A DNA stretch of 64,000 nucleotides from an archaeon (GTDB lineage Archaea; Thermoproteota; Nitrososphaeria; Nitrososphaerales; CADDZS01): the NCBI GenBank assembly GCA_029850555.1, contig JARCRS010000031.1:85833-149832 (forward strand), written 5' to 3'. Positions within the stretch are counted from its first letter, which is position 1, and every line of letters begins with the position of its first letter. Both the position numbers and the translations under genes were made by a program. Under the pieces are notes generated by a model. It saw nothing but the letters and a program-made list of their open reading frames with translations, searched no databases and was not told where the DNA came from. Positions 26,264 through 35,087 of the stretch are shown in pieces.

Positions 26264-27130
26264 ATGTTAAAGAGAACATTTTTGCTTGCAGTCTTCGCCG
26301 TTCTTCTAGTGCTTCCTTTCTCAGGGTTCCTGTTTTTTTCGACTAGTTATTCGGTACCGCTAGGAACTGCCTCTAGTTTCGCGGTACTTGCTGGATCAAC
26401 TGTCACCAACACCGGTTCTTCGACAGTTGTTGGGAGCGTCGGCGTATATGCTGGTACCTCCGTGACTGGCTTTCCCCCAGGAGTAGTGACAGGTGGAACG
26501 ATACACCAGGCCGATGCTACCGCAAAGCAGGCCCAGAGTGATAACACTGCTGCGTACCTTAGTTTGAAAGGCCAGTCCTGTCCTGCTACCAATGTCCTCA
26601 CTGGCAAAGATCTGGGTGGACTAACGCTTACTGCAGGAGTCTATTGTTTTACTTCATCGGCTCAGCTGACGGGGACTCTCACTCTCAACGCGCAGGGTGA
26701 TCCGAATGCGCTTTTTATTTTCCAGATAGCGAGCACACTCACTACCGCGAGCGGCTCTTCCGTTGTAGTTACAAATGGCGGCAACAAGTGTAACGCGTTT
26801 TGGCAAGTGGGCAGCTCCGCGACTCTTGGCACGACTACGGCGTTCGCAGGAAGTATCCTCGCGCTAGCAAGCATCACATTAAACCATGGTGCAAGCGTGT
26901 CAGGAAGAGTCCTAGCACAAACTGGGGCTGTGACAATGGATACCAACCACGTTGACTCCTCAATGTGTTCGACCGGGACAACATCCACTTCAACAACCAC
27001 GCCATCTACTACCTCCACATCATCTTCTTCCACAACATCTACTAGCGTGAATACTCAAGTGAGCACAACTTGTGTTACCAGCGCAATCTCAAGCGCTAAA
27101 TTTTCTTCCTCATCATCTTCCACTTCATGA
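26264..27130 (+). CDS. secreted ice-binding-like (DUF3494) protein
   Basis: A 288-residue secreted protein. A signal peptide or anchor (about residues 1-28) is followed by a DUF3494 domain (about residues 30-225): SSFAVLAGSTVTNTG, VVGSVGVYAGT, the GGTIHQAD repeat, LTAGVYCF, FIFQIASTL and AFAGSILALASITLNHGA are family hallmarks. The family forms a right-handed beta-helix that includes ice-binding proteins, but many members have unknown function or adhesive roles. The last ~60 residues are Ser/Thr-rich, probably a glycosylated stalk. ATG 26264 is preferred over a TTG 36 nt upstream, because it starts the signal peptide. Confidence 0.85.
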   Translation: MLKRTFLLAVFAVLLVLPFSGFLFFSTSYSVPLGTASSFAVLAGSTVTNTGSSTVVGSVGVYAGTSVTGFPPGVVTGGTIHQADATAKQAQSDNTAAYLSLKGQSCPATNVLTGKDLGGLTLTAGVYCFTSSAQLTGTLTLNAQGDPNALFIFQIASTLTTASGSSVVVTNGGNKCNAFWQVGSSATLGTTTAFAGSILALASITLNHGASVSGRVLAQTGAVTMDTNHVDSSMCSTGTTSTSTTTPSTTSTSSSSTTSTSVNTQVSTTCVTSAISSAKFSSSSSSTS

Positions 27131-27701
27131 TGTATTGATGTCTGAACCTTTTGCAAAGAAACGAACAACCCTGCTGGGTCAGCGGACTAATGGTGGAGAA
27201 ATGAGTACGTCAGATTGGAACTCCAATTCACACGTTTAAAGAAACAAGCCCTTCGCAGAAGTGAACTAATCGTCATCCCTGATAGGTTAGGGTCAAGGGC
27301 AATGATCGCAAGCTGCATCTTCAAAAAAGAATCGTAAGATCTTTGCGATTAGATAGTGTGTTGCAGGTTGCAGCCAAGATCGCTGAAATTACTTTGGGCC
27401 ATAACTAGTCTTCGGCATTCGTCTCCTGCAGCGGCGACAGCACTACTGAAAAAAAAGCAAGCGCGATTGAGAGCACTATTTTTGGTACTTCAATCTACTC
27501 TTTTTTCCTCAAACAAGACAGACCTATTCTTTTGAACCAAATAATGATATGCTTAGCTCTTTGATGTCAAAATCTTCAATCGGCAGGGACAACACGGATA
27601 ACCTGAATAAAGTCAGATATGGTTTAAATTAATCTTAATTTGATTTCAGCAAGAATTGATCATCATAATTTAATGAGTTAAAAGCAAAATAAGATTTTGA
27701 A
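27131..27701. other. intergenic stretch without a convincing gene
   Basis: About 570 bases inside the putative tRNA-bounded island. Short frames on both strands show no motif. AT-rich sequence near 27625-27690 probably holds the promoter of the next gene, but no single TATA box stands out. Confidence 0.45.
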
Positions 27702-28316
27702 TTGCGCAAGAGCATCGTTCGGCGCTATCGGGCCTATTTCGTCTTGATCATGGCAGTCCTCATGGCGGCTCTTGCGCTGCACTATTCGTACAGTGCGCTC
27801 ATTAGTACTTCCGATTCCACCGATGTTTCATCTAATTTGTCGCAAATTATTATAGCTGCAAATACTCCCGTTTCACTGTATAACATTCCTCATTACTGCG
27901 GGACCCCGCAGACCTGTGGTGAATATCATTGGCACCTGCACCTAGACATCTTTGTGAACAACACAGCCTATGTTGTCATACCCTCAAACTTGGGTCATAT
28001 CAACAACTCAGAGTACAATCTTTACGCGATTCATACACACGATTATTCAGGAATAATACACATAGAATGCTGTACGCCTAAAGTAAATCAAACATTCACG
28101 CTTGGACAAATATTCGAAATATGGGGCTATCCCATCCTAGATAATCAGGATTGTCTGACCTATCACGGGGTTCCTGTCTCTGTGTACGTGGACGGACGAC
28201 AAGTTCAGGGCGACTTTGCAAGTATTCCATTAACCAATCACCTGGAAGTAGTTATTTTGATTGGGAGTTCGCATCCTACTATTCCTTCAAGCTACACGTT
28301 TCCAAATGGGTTCTAG
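27702..28316 (+). CDS. secreted protein with conserved His-rich motifs
   Basis: A 204-residue exported protein: a basic N-terminus and hydrophobic segment (about residues 12-33) act as signal or anchor. The mature part has EYHWHLHLDIFVNN (about residues 74-87), AIHTHDYSGIIHIE (about residues 109-122) and FTLGQIFEIWG (about residues 132-142). These motifs recur in a family of secreted archaeal and bacterial proteins of unknown function; the histidines suggest metal binding. Four cysteines (residues ~66, 71, 123, 124) could form disulfides. TTG start. No operon partner. Confidence 0.65.
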   Translation: MRKSIVRRYRAYFVLIMAVLMAALALHYSYSALISTSDSTDVSSNLSQIIIAANTPVSLYNIPHYCGTPQTCGEYHWHLHLDIFVNNTAYVVIPSNLGHINNSEYNLYAIHTHDYSGIIHIECCTPKVNQTFTLGQIFEIWGYPILDNQDCLTYHGVPVSVYVDGRQVQGDFASIPLTNHLEVVILIGSSHPTIPSSYTFPNGF

Positions 28317-28769
28317 CAAGTGGATCAAAACAGATCATCTTCAGGCGATGCTTCGCGCACTGCGCTCTCCTTCTAGAGTCATTTGATGAATGGCTTTCTC
28401 ATCGGATTTAGCACCTTATCATACCTAGTTTGCATCCAGGTGTAGCGATGAAGATTTTCCTTCCTCAGGAAAGCGAAGGAAGCGTACTAGGAGCTAGAAA
28501 AAGCAACGGAAATGGCTGGATAAAGCAACGCCCGTGCTTCGTCATGTAAGAAGTTTGAGCACGACTTGTCGTGCTGGAATCCCACCTCTCGCACCGAAGT
28601 TTTTCACTTTGCAAGAGGATATTTGATAGTTCCAAGCTGCGGATCCGAGGGCCCGGAGCTAATAGGCCAATTACGAGAATTATTAGGGTCGTTTTGCCTA
28701 GTCAATGTAGGAAAGGATCCAAGGTTCGCAGAGAAGGATAAATTCAAGCATGATTAACAGGATTCCAAG
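28317..28769. other. intergenic stretch with tRNA-like remnant
   Basis: About 450 bases without a supported gene. The only recognisable element is the tRNA-Leu 3'-end-like segment at 28577-28595 with an adjoining hairpin. Confidence 0.5.
28557..28595 (+). other. degenerate tRNA-Leu 3' end, possible attachment-site remnant
   Basis: The segment AATCCCACCTCTCGCACC (28578-28595) matches the 3' end of the tRNA-Leu gene at 26066-26082 in 17 of 18 positions, including acceptor strand and CCA start. No 5' half of a tRNA can be folded to it. An almost perfect hairpin, AGCACGAC-TT-GTCGTGCT (28558-28575), stands where the T-arm would be. It may be the far attachment site left by an element that integrated into the tRNA. 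Confidence 0.5.
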
Positions 28770-29105
28770 TTGCCGAAAGGAGCCGAATGTCAGCACCCAG
28801 TTCTCTCTCTAATGAGAAGCGGACCGGACGTTTCGGCATATTGCACCAAATGTTGGAAGCTTGTATTCAAGACCAAAGAAGCAACTGTCTGGAAACATGC
28901 TATTGCAAGCCAGTTTAAGAGTGAGGACCCTAGTTGCCTTGGGAAAATAGTGAAGATCTACCGGACCGATAGATTCGTAACTGCGCGTTGTGCGACTTGC
29001 GATTATCATGTGCGGGGAAGTGAATTCAAAGCAGAAAGAAATGCGATTATCAGCCCCCGGATAGAGCCACTAAAGTCGGTTTGGAAAATATCTTCCGCTG
29101 TTTGA
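28770..29105 (+). CDS. putative zinc-binding hypothetical protein
   Basis: A 111-residue protein with two probable zinc-ligand pairs: CQH (residues 7-9) with CTKC (about residues 25-28), and a later CATC (about residues 73-76) after C at about residue 56. The two halves resemble each other (..Y/ARCxxC..), hinting at an internal duplication of a treble-clef-like fold. TTG start. No family recognised and no operon partner. Confidence 0.5.
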   Translation: MPKGAECQHPVLSLMRSGPDVSAYCTKCWKLVFKTKEATVWKHAIASQFKSEDPSCLGKIVKIYRTDRFVTARCATCDYHVRGSEFKAERNAIISPRIEPLKSVWKISSAV

Positions 29106-29116
29106 TTAGCCGTTCC

Positions 29117-29134
29117 ACGCGGATTTTCCCGCGT
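29117..29134 (+). terminator. hairpin after zinc-binding protein gene
   Basis: ACGCGG-ATTTTC-CCGCGT forms a perfect 6-bp GC-rich stem 12 nt after the preceding stop codon. No long T-run follows directly, so termination is only one reading of it. Confidence 0.35.
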
Positions 29135-29278
29135 CGGATTTCGTTTCCTCAGATCATCAGATAAACTGGGTTAATAGGAAACGGGTGTCTTTTTTCTCTC
29201 TATTTCTTTGACATGTTATTTTTCCGGCAATGGCCTCTTCAATACTGTTACTGCACTCTCTAAAGAGCGAGCCTCGCA

Positions 29279-30022
29279 ATGTATGCGTTGCCAGTGAAAG
29301 TTAAAACGAACCGCGGTATCGGCATTGGAATCTTTTCAATGATATTTTTGAGCTTGATGGTTTTGGGAGCAATCCTTCCCTTTAGCTCCAGCGGTACCGG
29401 AAGTACTAACTCAGTGAGTCTATCGGTTCCTGTAAACGAGCAAATCTACGTTACTGCTCCCTATTCGTCCAATTTTACAATATTGTCAGTCACTGGGCAA
29501 GGTTACAGTCTAACGACTGCGCGAGAATTTGATAGCAATATGCTGACCTTTGTACCCCAAAACGCTACAAAGTTATCAGTTCTACTGAACGTTTCTGCGC
29601 CGGGAGATACGTTCGCCTATGTAACAAGGGAAGCAAGCCCTGTCAATCTTCCTGCATGCAACAATTGTAATTTTACAGGTCAAGGAAGCGTCCTGGTTCA
29701 ACTCAATATAAATGCAACAAGCGGGGCCTCACAATCAAATTCGTGGGATCCGCTCTTTGGAATGCTTCCTGTGAGACTCCAAGGATTTTCTGTAACTTTC
29801 GAAGACGTACTTGTAACTATGGCAATCTTCGGCTTTCTGTTCTTAGGGCTTGGAATCGCTTTTCGTTCAAAAGTTGCTTATCTGGGAATTGCAGTCCTAT
29901 TCATTGCTTGTACGATCACTCTAGGACTCCTTGTTCTGCTCGGAGTAATTGGGCTATATCTGTTTGGCTTTGCCCTAATAAACATCGTTTGGAGATATAG
30001 GTCGTGGAGAGGAAGAAAGTAG
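29279..30022 (+). CDS. membrane partner protein of AAA-Lon protease
   Basis: A 247-residue membrane protein, no family recognised. An N-terminal span (about residues 14-34) leads into an extracytoplasmic beta-rich domain of ~135 residues with N-x-S/T sequons and a CNNC pair (about residues 118-121). Three C-terminal spans follow (about residues 180-198, 201-221 and 222-240), with the basic tail RYRSWRGRK facing the cytoplasm. The last 19 nt overlap the gene for a tandem AAA-Lon protein, so the two are almost certainly made together; it probably recruits that soluble ATPase-protease to the membrane. Confidence 0.72.
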   Translation: MYALPVKVKTNRGIGIGIFSMIFLSLMVLGAILPFSSSGTGSTNSVSLSVPVNEQIYVTAPYSSNFTILSVTGQGYSLTTAREFDSNMLTFVPQNATKLSVLLNVSAPGDTFAYVTREASPVNLPACNNCNFTGQGSVLVQLNINATSGASQSNSWDPLFGMLPVRLQGFSVTFEDVLVTMAIFGFLFLGLGIAFRSKVAYLGIAVLFIACTITLGLLVLLGVIGLYLFGFALINIVWRYRSWRGRK

Positions 30023-32781
30023 GAGATAGATTCAAAAAAATGTCAGTGATGCCCTCGGAAGACAAAAACGACAAATGGTGGACCAAGTCGAGATTCTTGA
30101 GGATTCTCTACCATCCCCTTCTTATCATAAGCGATATCGACTACGCACGATGGGTAGAGTCCAAGAAACAGCAGAATCCCTCAAAGCGATTTGTTCAACA
30201 GCAGATCAGAGAGGCAGAACAAGGAATCATGCAATTTCGAAATAGCTCTGCAGATTTTGTTGGCTGCAAGGAGATTTGCGATGAGATTCTTTCCGCGGTT
30301 CATTACTGGGTTTTCAAAGATGAAGAATTTAGAGCAGTATGCCCAGCAGCGCCGCCAAAGGTCTTTCTGATAAAAGGTTCAAGCGGCATGGGTAAGACCA
30401 CACTTGTTCACAGTGCCATGGTAGAAGCCTTTGACCAAGGCAAGCAAAGAAACATTGCTGTTTACACGAGTATTGTCTCCCCTCACAAAGTGTATGAAAA
30501 ATGGTTAGGGGAATCGGAAAAGAGAGTAGCGAGGGCCTTTGATCAAGCTTTTTCGAGACCAACGATCATGTTTATCGACGAAGCTCAAGCGTTTACTCAT
30601 AATCAGGGCGACGGAAAGGCTGGCGACAGCGGAATGCAAGCCTACATGAGCGTCCAGACCACCCTCTTGGAAAAAGTCAATGAACTTGTTTACCAGGATC
30701 ATCAATGCATACTGATACTAGCTACAAATGAATTCGGCTCAATGCTTGAAGCAATAAGAAGACGCGGGAGCTCGGGCACAATTGATCTAGATGCGGAAAT
30801 TGATCGCAACGTGCTTCTCCAAATTGCAGAGAAGAATCTGGAAAAATACAATCTGAAATATCTCAATGCAAACGAAGTCCTGAAGACAATAGAGGGAAAG
30901 GTAAGGGCATTAGGTCACGGGACTGTGACACCGGCTGATGTGTCTAACGCATTCCAAATTGTCATAGAGAAAAAGACCAAGAAGCTTCGCTCTTCATATG
31001 TGAGAAGGCTATCGCAGGCGCTCGTGAAAGACAAGGCCTCAATTCAAGTTACACTTGACGATTTCCGCGATATTCGACAGCTAAAGGAGTATACGGAAGA
31101 AAAACGCAGCGATGAGATGAGGCATATCGTTCAGCGGATTCGACCCAAGATCACTTTGGATCAGGTTGGAGGTTTGGAGGGCATCAAAGAACAGTTGCTC
31201 AAGGATATCGAAATTTCACTAGATCAGGAGCACGCGAGAAGAGTTGGAGCAACTCCTATTCGAGGTGTTTTGCTTCACGGCCCTCCTGGCTGTGGCAAGA
31301 CATGGCTTGCCCAGGGAATCGCGGGCGAGATCGATGCAACGATTTACATGATCCGAGGAGCGCAGATAATCAAGCCGTATCACGGGCAAACAGAAAAAAT
31401 CATCACAGATGTATTTGACGAGGCAAGAAAATACGCTCCTTCGATTATAATAATCGATGAGGTAGATTCGCTTACCCTAAAACGCGATATGGGTGGTAAT
31501 CTGGGTGCGGTTACTACTTTGCTCTCAGAGATGGGAGGTTTGAAACCTTTGGAGGGAGTTGTAGTTATCGCTACTACAAATAAGCTCCATCTCGTGGATG
31601 AAGCATTTTTGAGAGCCGGAAGATTTGACCGGATAATTGAGATTCCTCCTCCAAAGAATGACAGGCAGAGACAAGAGATACTCGCCGTTCACTTGGAACG
31701 TTGTCAATCGTTTCTAGATCCATCAGTCACTTCAGAAAAAGTGCTCGCTCTTTTTGGCAAGAGAACATTTACCCCTGCAAAGATAGAACGTCTGGTAAGT
31801 GACGCAGTTGAACTTAGAGTCAAGGAATTGAACGCCGTGCACAAGCTCACTTTACTTTCTGAATCAAGCGATACCGCGAAGAAGGAAAAAGTAATCCGAA
31901 TTTACGAAGATGACCTAAGACGGCTGAGAACCAATTTGGGATTCTCGATCCAGAATCAGCCTCCGGCTTCCAAGGAAATTGAAGATTTCAAGAATGTGAC
32001 TCCCGAGAACTATAGACTTACTCTTTCTCACTTCCAAACGGCTATTCAAAAGTCGAAGGATGAGAAGATCGAAGAGATTCAAAAGATCACAAGCTCCCTC
32101 AGGGGACCAAACCCTGAGCCAACTATCGGAAAGGTCTACGGTTTGGCTGCATTAAGCGGCGATGGGATAGGCCTTGCCTCTGAAGGTACCGTTGCTGTAA
32201 TAGAATGCGTATGCAACCCGTTCTCAAAAAGGGGAAGATCGCTCGTAATCGGTAGCGAGGTTGCAAAGTCAGTGAAAGCCAGTGCAGAACACGCAAGAGT
32301 ATTCTTGAACGAGCAATCGGATTGGGCTATGAGAGATTACGAGTTCTTTCTCGACTTTATCACGTTCGCAAAGGGTCTAGATAGCCAAGTGATTCAGGGG
32401 CCCAGCGCAGGGGCGGCAATCACTCTAGCTGAATTCAGCGTGGGATCAAGAGAAAAGGTTCTGCCAAATGTTGTGATTACTGGTGGCGTTACCCCAAAAG
32501 GAGAGCTAATCCAAGTCGGAGGGTTGGACTTCAAGGGAATGGGAAAATTTGTTGCGGCTTTAGACACTGACGGAGTCGATACCATAATAATTCCAGAGTC
32601 CAACTACTCGAATCTAGCTGAAGAAGACCGATCTTTCTTTAATCAACAAGGGCTTAAAATTGTACCAGCTAAAGACTTTTGGGATGTCGCGAGTAATGCT
32701 CTTGCTTCTCATCCAACAAAGGACGAGGCGATATCGAGACTAAAGGCGAGCGTTGCAGAATTTCGGAAGAAGAACGAATGA
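30004..32781 (+). CDS. tandem AAA ATPase fused to Lon-type protease domain
   Basis: A 925-residue protein with three modules. AAA domain 1: Walker A GSSGMGKTT (residues 125-133), Walker B IMFIDEAQ (about 188-195). AAA domain 2: Walker A GPPGCGKTW (about 426-434), Walker B IIIIDEVDS (about 481-489), and a CDC48-like arginine-finger region FLRAGRFDRIIEIPPP. C-terminal S16 Lon protease domain (about 700-890): catalytic Ser801 in GPSAGAA and Lys848 just before FVAA, with a 4-residue insertion compared with usual Lon. No transmembrane segment, unlike archaeal LonB, and two AAA rings instead of one. Starts GTG inside the upstream membrane-protein gene. Confidence 0.88.
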   Translation: MERKKVGDRFKKMSVMPSEDKNDKWWTKSRFLRILYHPLLIISDIDYARWVESKKQQNPSKRFVQQQIREAEQGIMQFRNSSADFVGCKEICDEILSAVHYWVFKDEEFRAVCPAAPPKVFLIKGSSGMGKTTLVHSAMVEAFDQGKQRNIAVYTSIVSPHKVYEKWLGESEKRVARAFDQAFSRPTIMFIDEAQAFTHNQGDGKAGDSGMQAYMSVQTTLLEKVNELVYQDHQCILILATNEFGSMLEAIRRRGSSGTIDLDAEIDRNVLLQIAEKNLEKYNLKYLNANEVLKTIEGKVRALGHGTVTPADVSNAFQIVIEKKTKKLRSSYVRRLSQALVKDKASIQVTLDDFRDIRQLKEYTEEKRSDEMRHIVQRIRPKITLDQVGGLEGIKEQLLKDIEISLDQEHARRVGATPIRGVLLHGPPGCGKTWLAQGIAGEIDATIYMIRGAQIIKPYHGQTEKIITDVFDEARKYAPSIIIIDEVDSLTLKRDMGGNLGAVTTLLSEMGGLKPLEGVVVIATTNKLHLVDEAFLRAGRFDRIIEIPPPKNDRQRQEILAVHLERCQSFLDPSVTSEKVLALFGKRTFTPAKIERLVSDAVELRVKELNAVHKLTLLSESSDTAKKEKVIRIYEDDLRRLRTNLGFSIQNQPPASKEIEDFKNVTPENYRLTLSHFQTAIQKSKDEKIEEIQKITSSLRGPNPEPTIGKVYGLAALSGDGIGLASEGTVAVIECVCNPFSKRGRSLVIGSEVAKSVKASAEHARVFLNEQSDWAMRDYEFFLDFITFAKGLDSQVIQGPSAGAAITLAEFSVGSREKVLPNVVITGGVTPKGELIQVGGLDFKGMGKFVAALDTDGVDTIIIPESNYSNLAEEDRSFFNQQGLKIVPAKDFWDVASNALASHPTKDEAISRLKASVAEFRKKNE

Positions 32782-32850
32782 TTCAGGTTTCTCGCGCGCT
32801 GAAACCATTTAGATACCTCACTCACCAAGATTCCCGTAGTAAACTGGAAA

Positions 32851-33669
32851 ATGGTGACCGATTGCCATGCTCATTTGGACTCTCCCGAAATGGCAGGATT
32901 TCTGAAATCGCTCGAAAATATCGAAAATAACTTTCAAAGTCAAAAATGGCCCCCAAATTATAGAATTGTCTCCAATTCTACAAACATTCAATCTTCCAAA
33001 CGGAATATCGAGATTGGCTCGAAGCTTCATAGGTCCGTGATACCGTTTGTTGGGATTCATCCAGAAACTGTGATGGAGATCGGACCGGCGGAAAATATAG
33101 GAGAGAAAATCGAGGATTACTGCCATCAAGTGGAAGACCTTCTAGAAAGCGCGAGAGGAATGGGAGAGATAGGCCTAGATCCCAAATACGGCTATGGAGA
33201 TCTCCAATTACTTATTCTAAAGAACCAACTTGAAATCTTCGAGTCAAAGCCTCTGCTACCGATATCCATTCACACTCGAAATACAATTGAGCAAGTGTTA
33301 GAGATACTCTCGACCTTCAAAGTTTCTAATAGAGTTCTTTTCCACTGGTTTGCAGGGAATCAGAGTGATCTCGAGAATGTTCAATCAAAAGGATATTTTG
33401 TATCATTCGGACCTGCTCTCATTTTCTCAAAAAGACTTCAAAATCTCCTTAGATCGGCTAACCTGAAATTGGTTCTGGCGGAAACGGATTCGCCACTCAT
33501 TTTTTCTTCAATATCGAAAAAGCAGCCCCTATCTCCTTTTGCTGTTACCTCCGTCATATTCAAAATGGCAGAGGTGACAGGCTCATCTTATGATGAGATG
33601 TCATACATAATGGAAGAAAACACTGACGACTATCTTCAAGCGCAAAACTCATTAAGGGTAAGTACATGA
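32851..33669 (+). CDS. TatD-like metal-dependent hydrolase/DNase
   Basis: A 272-residue TIM-barrel protein of the TatD family, metal-dependent nucleases with 3'-5' exonuclease activity linked to DNA repair. Metal ligands are visible: HAHLD near the N-terminus (His5, His7), Glu in GEIGLDPKYG (about residue 108), His in ISIHTRN, His in LFHWFAG and Asp in LAETDSP (about residue 212). Start ATG. It is separated from the AAA-Lon gene by 69 nt. Confidence 0.85.
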   Translation: MVTDCHAHLDSPEMAGFLKSLENIENNFQSQKWPPNYRIVSNSTNIQSSKRNIEIGSKLHRSVIPFVGIHPETVMEIGPAENIGEKIEDYCHQVEDLLESARGMGEIGLDPKYGYGDLQLLILKNQLEIFESKPLLPISIHTRNTIEQVLEILSTFKVSNRVLFHWFAGNQSDLENVQSKGYFVSFGPALIFSKRLQNLLRSANLKLVLAETDSPLIFSSISKKQPLSPFAVTSVIFKMAEVTGSSYDEMSYIMEENTDDYLQAQNSLRVST

Positions 33670-33770
33670 TTATCACTCTACTTCGATAGCAAAAGAATTG
33701 AAATAATTTACGAATAGTAGAGTAGGACTAGGGGATACGACTTTGGTGATTTTGAGCCAGTGATAATTTA

Positions 33771-34151
33771 TTGAATAAGGTTAGGAGACTAGCTGAAGAA
33801 CTAGTCAGCCGGTACCCCTCTCTTTTTGGAGGAGATTTTGGCAAAAATAAGGAGGCGCTATCCCAAGTTAGCATTGTCCGAACACGATCTCTTCGAAACC
33901 AACTTGCAGGCGCCATCACTAAAATAATGCATGAGCGTACTCCTGCTGAAGAACAAGGCGAACCAGGAGAACCCGCTACGATAGAGGAAAGAGCCCAATC
34001 TGAAAGATCTAATGTTGAAACCGCTGTTGAAGAGGCAAGTTCACAAAGAACCTCTCAAGAAACAAAGGATAAGGAAAGCGGATCAGTTTCTACCAGTCCG
34101 GAATCTGGCAAGACCGAATCAATTCAAGAGAATGCAGCAGTTGTCCGATAA
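33771..34151 (+). CDS. rps17e: ribosomal protein eS17 with long acidic tail
   Basis: The first ~55 residues match small-subunit protein eS17: VRRLAEELVSRYPSLFGGDF, then NKEALSQVSIVRTRSLRNQLAGAITKIM. The core RLRN-x-IAG-Y/A-ITxLM motif of the family is clear. The remaining ~70 residues are low-complexity, rich in Glu, Ser and Thr, not seen in usual archaeal eS17 (60-70 residues). The tail is probably unstructured. TTG start. Located between tatD and a SerK-like gene. Confidence 0.8.
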   Translation: MNKVRRLAEELVSRYPSLFGGDFGKNKEALSQVSIVRTRSLRNQLAGAITKIMHERTPAEEQGEPGEPATIEERAQSERSNVETAVEEASSQRTSQETKDKESGSVSTSPESGKTESIQENAAVVR

Positions 34152-34215
34152 AGCTATATGATTGCTTTAGTTAACTCAAACGCGAATACCGTCTGAAAGA
34201 GCTCGTTTTCTGACA

Positions 34216-35058
34216 ATGTTAGTGTCTCTTCCTAATGAGAATAAGATAGATCTTCGAATCGTCCTCTTGAGCGATTTGGCCCCTCATGAACAAGTTATCC
34301 CTTCTCTCTTGGATTCCGTGCGACGTGATATACAAAGAACTGGTTACCAGAGAGATCCGATAATTATCGACGAAAGTACAAATTTGGTGCTCGACGGAAT
34401 GCATAGACGAGCTGCGCTCGAATCCCTGTCCGCTAAATTTGCGCTTTGCGCCTCTTTTAACTACCTTGACGATACGATAATTCTGGAAAGGTGGCTCAGG
34501 TACTTCATTGCGCCAGATCGACAAATGATTGACGAGCTTCTAGGCCTTTTCGGATTCAAGAAGATCGACGACTATCAGACTGCGATAAAAATGGTTGATT
34601 CTCATAGGTCCCCGATTGCTCTCTTGTCTAGTCGACAATCCTACTTGAGTACGGAAAAATATGACCTTCAAACTGTTTACCGCCGACTAGGAGATTTTGA
34701 TAGAATAGCGACTGAAAGAAACATGAATGTCGAATATCACCCGGAAAATGAGCATGGTAGTTTGTTTCTTTCCGAATCGGTTTTTGTCCTCTATCCGATG
34801 CCGTTAACTAAGGAAGATGTTATCCGAGTGGCTTCGGATCATAAATTGTTGCCTTTCAAGACCACTCGCCATCTTGTACCTGTCAGGCCTATGGGGATGT
34901 ATTATCCTCTCGATCTCTTGAAGCGGGACGATTTAGTAGTCTGCAATTCGAAGCTTCGGGAGTTATTATCGACAAGTAAGATTGATCTTGTGGAAGCAAA
35001 CTCATGGTATGAAGGAAGAAGATATTCCGAGGCACTCGCGATATTCAAGAGAAATTAG
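34216..35058 (+). CDS. ParB/SerK-like protein
   Basis: A 280-residue protein of the ParB/Srx superfamily, closest to archaeal free-serine kinases (SerK, ADP-dependent). The nucleotide-binding motif LVLDGMHRRAALE (about residues 56-68) carries the family's DGxHR signature; HLVPVRPMGMYYPLDLL (about residues 219-235) matches the conserved C-terminal part. If a true SerK it would make O-phosphoserine for cysteine synthesis; a ParB-like DNA-binding role is less likely because no partner ATPase is near. ATG start. Confidence 0.7.
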   Translation: MLVSLPNENKIDLRIVLLSDLAPHEQVIPSLLDSVRRDIQRTGYQRDPIIIDESTNLVLDGMHRRAALESLSAKFALCASFNYLDDTIILERWLRYFIAPDRQMIDELLGLFGFKKIDDYQTAIKMVDSHRSPIALLSSRQSYLSTEKYDLQTVYRRLGDFDRIATERNMNVEYHPENEHGSLFLSESVFVLYPMPLTKEDVIRVASDHKLLPFKTTRHLVPVRPMGMYYPLDLLKRDDLVVCNSKLRELLSTSKIDLVEANSWYEGRRYSEALAIFKRN

Positions 35059-35087
35059 AATCCAAAAAACAACCGATTGAAAAAAGA

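Noticed and set aside
28450..28595. Functional tRNA gene ending at 28595
   Set aside because: The 3' end matches tRNA-Leu, but no complementary acceptor strand, D arm or anticodon stem can be found upstream, and the T stem is disrupted.
34216..35058. ParB-like protein as a chromosome-partition system
   Set aside because: No ParA-type ATPase or parS-like sites nearby, and the C-terminal half matches the SerK-type group better.
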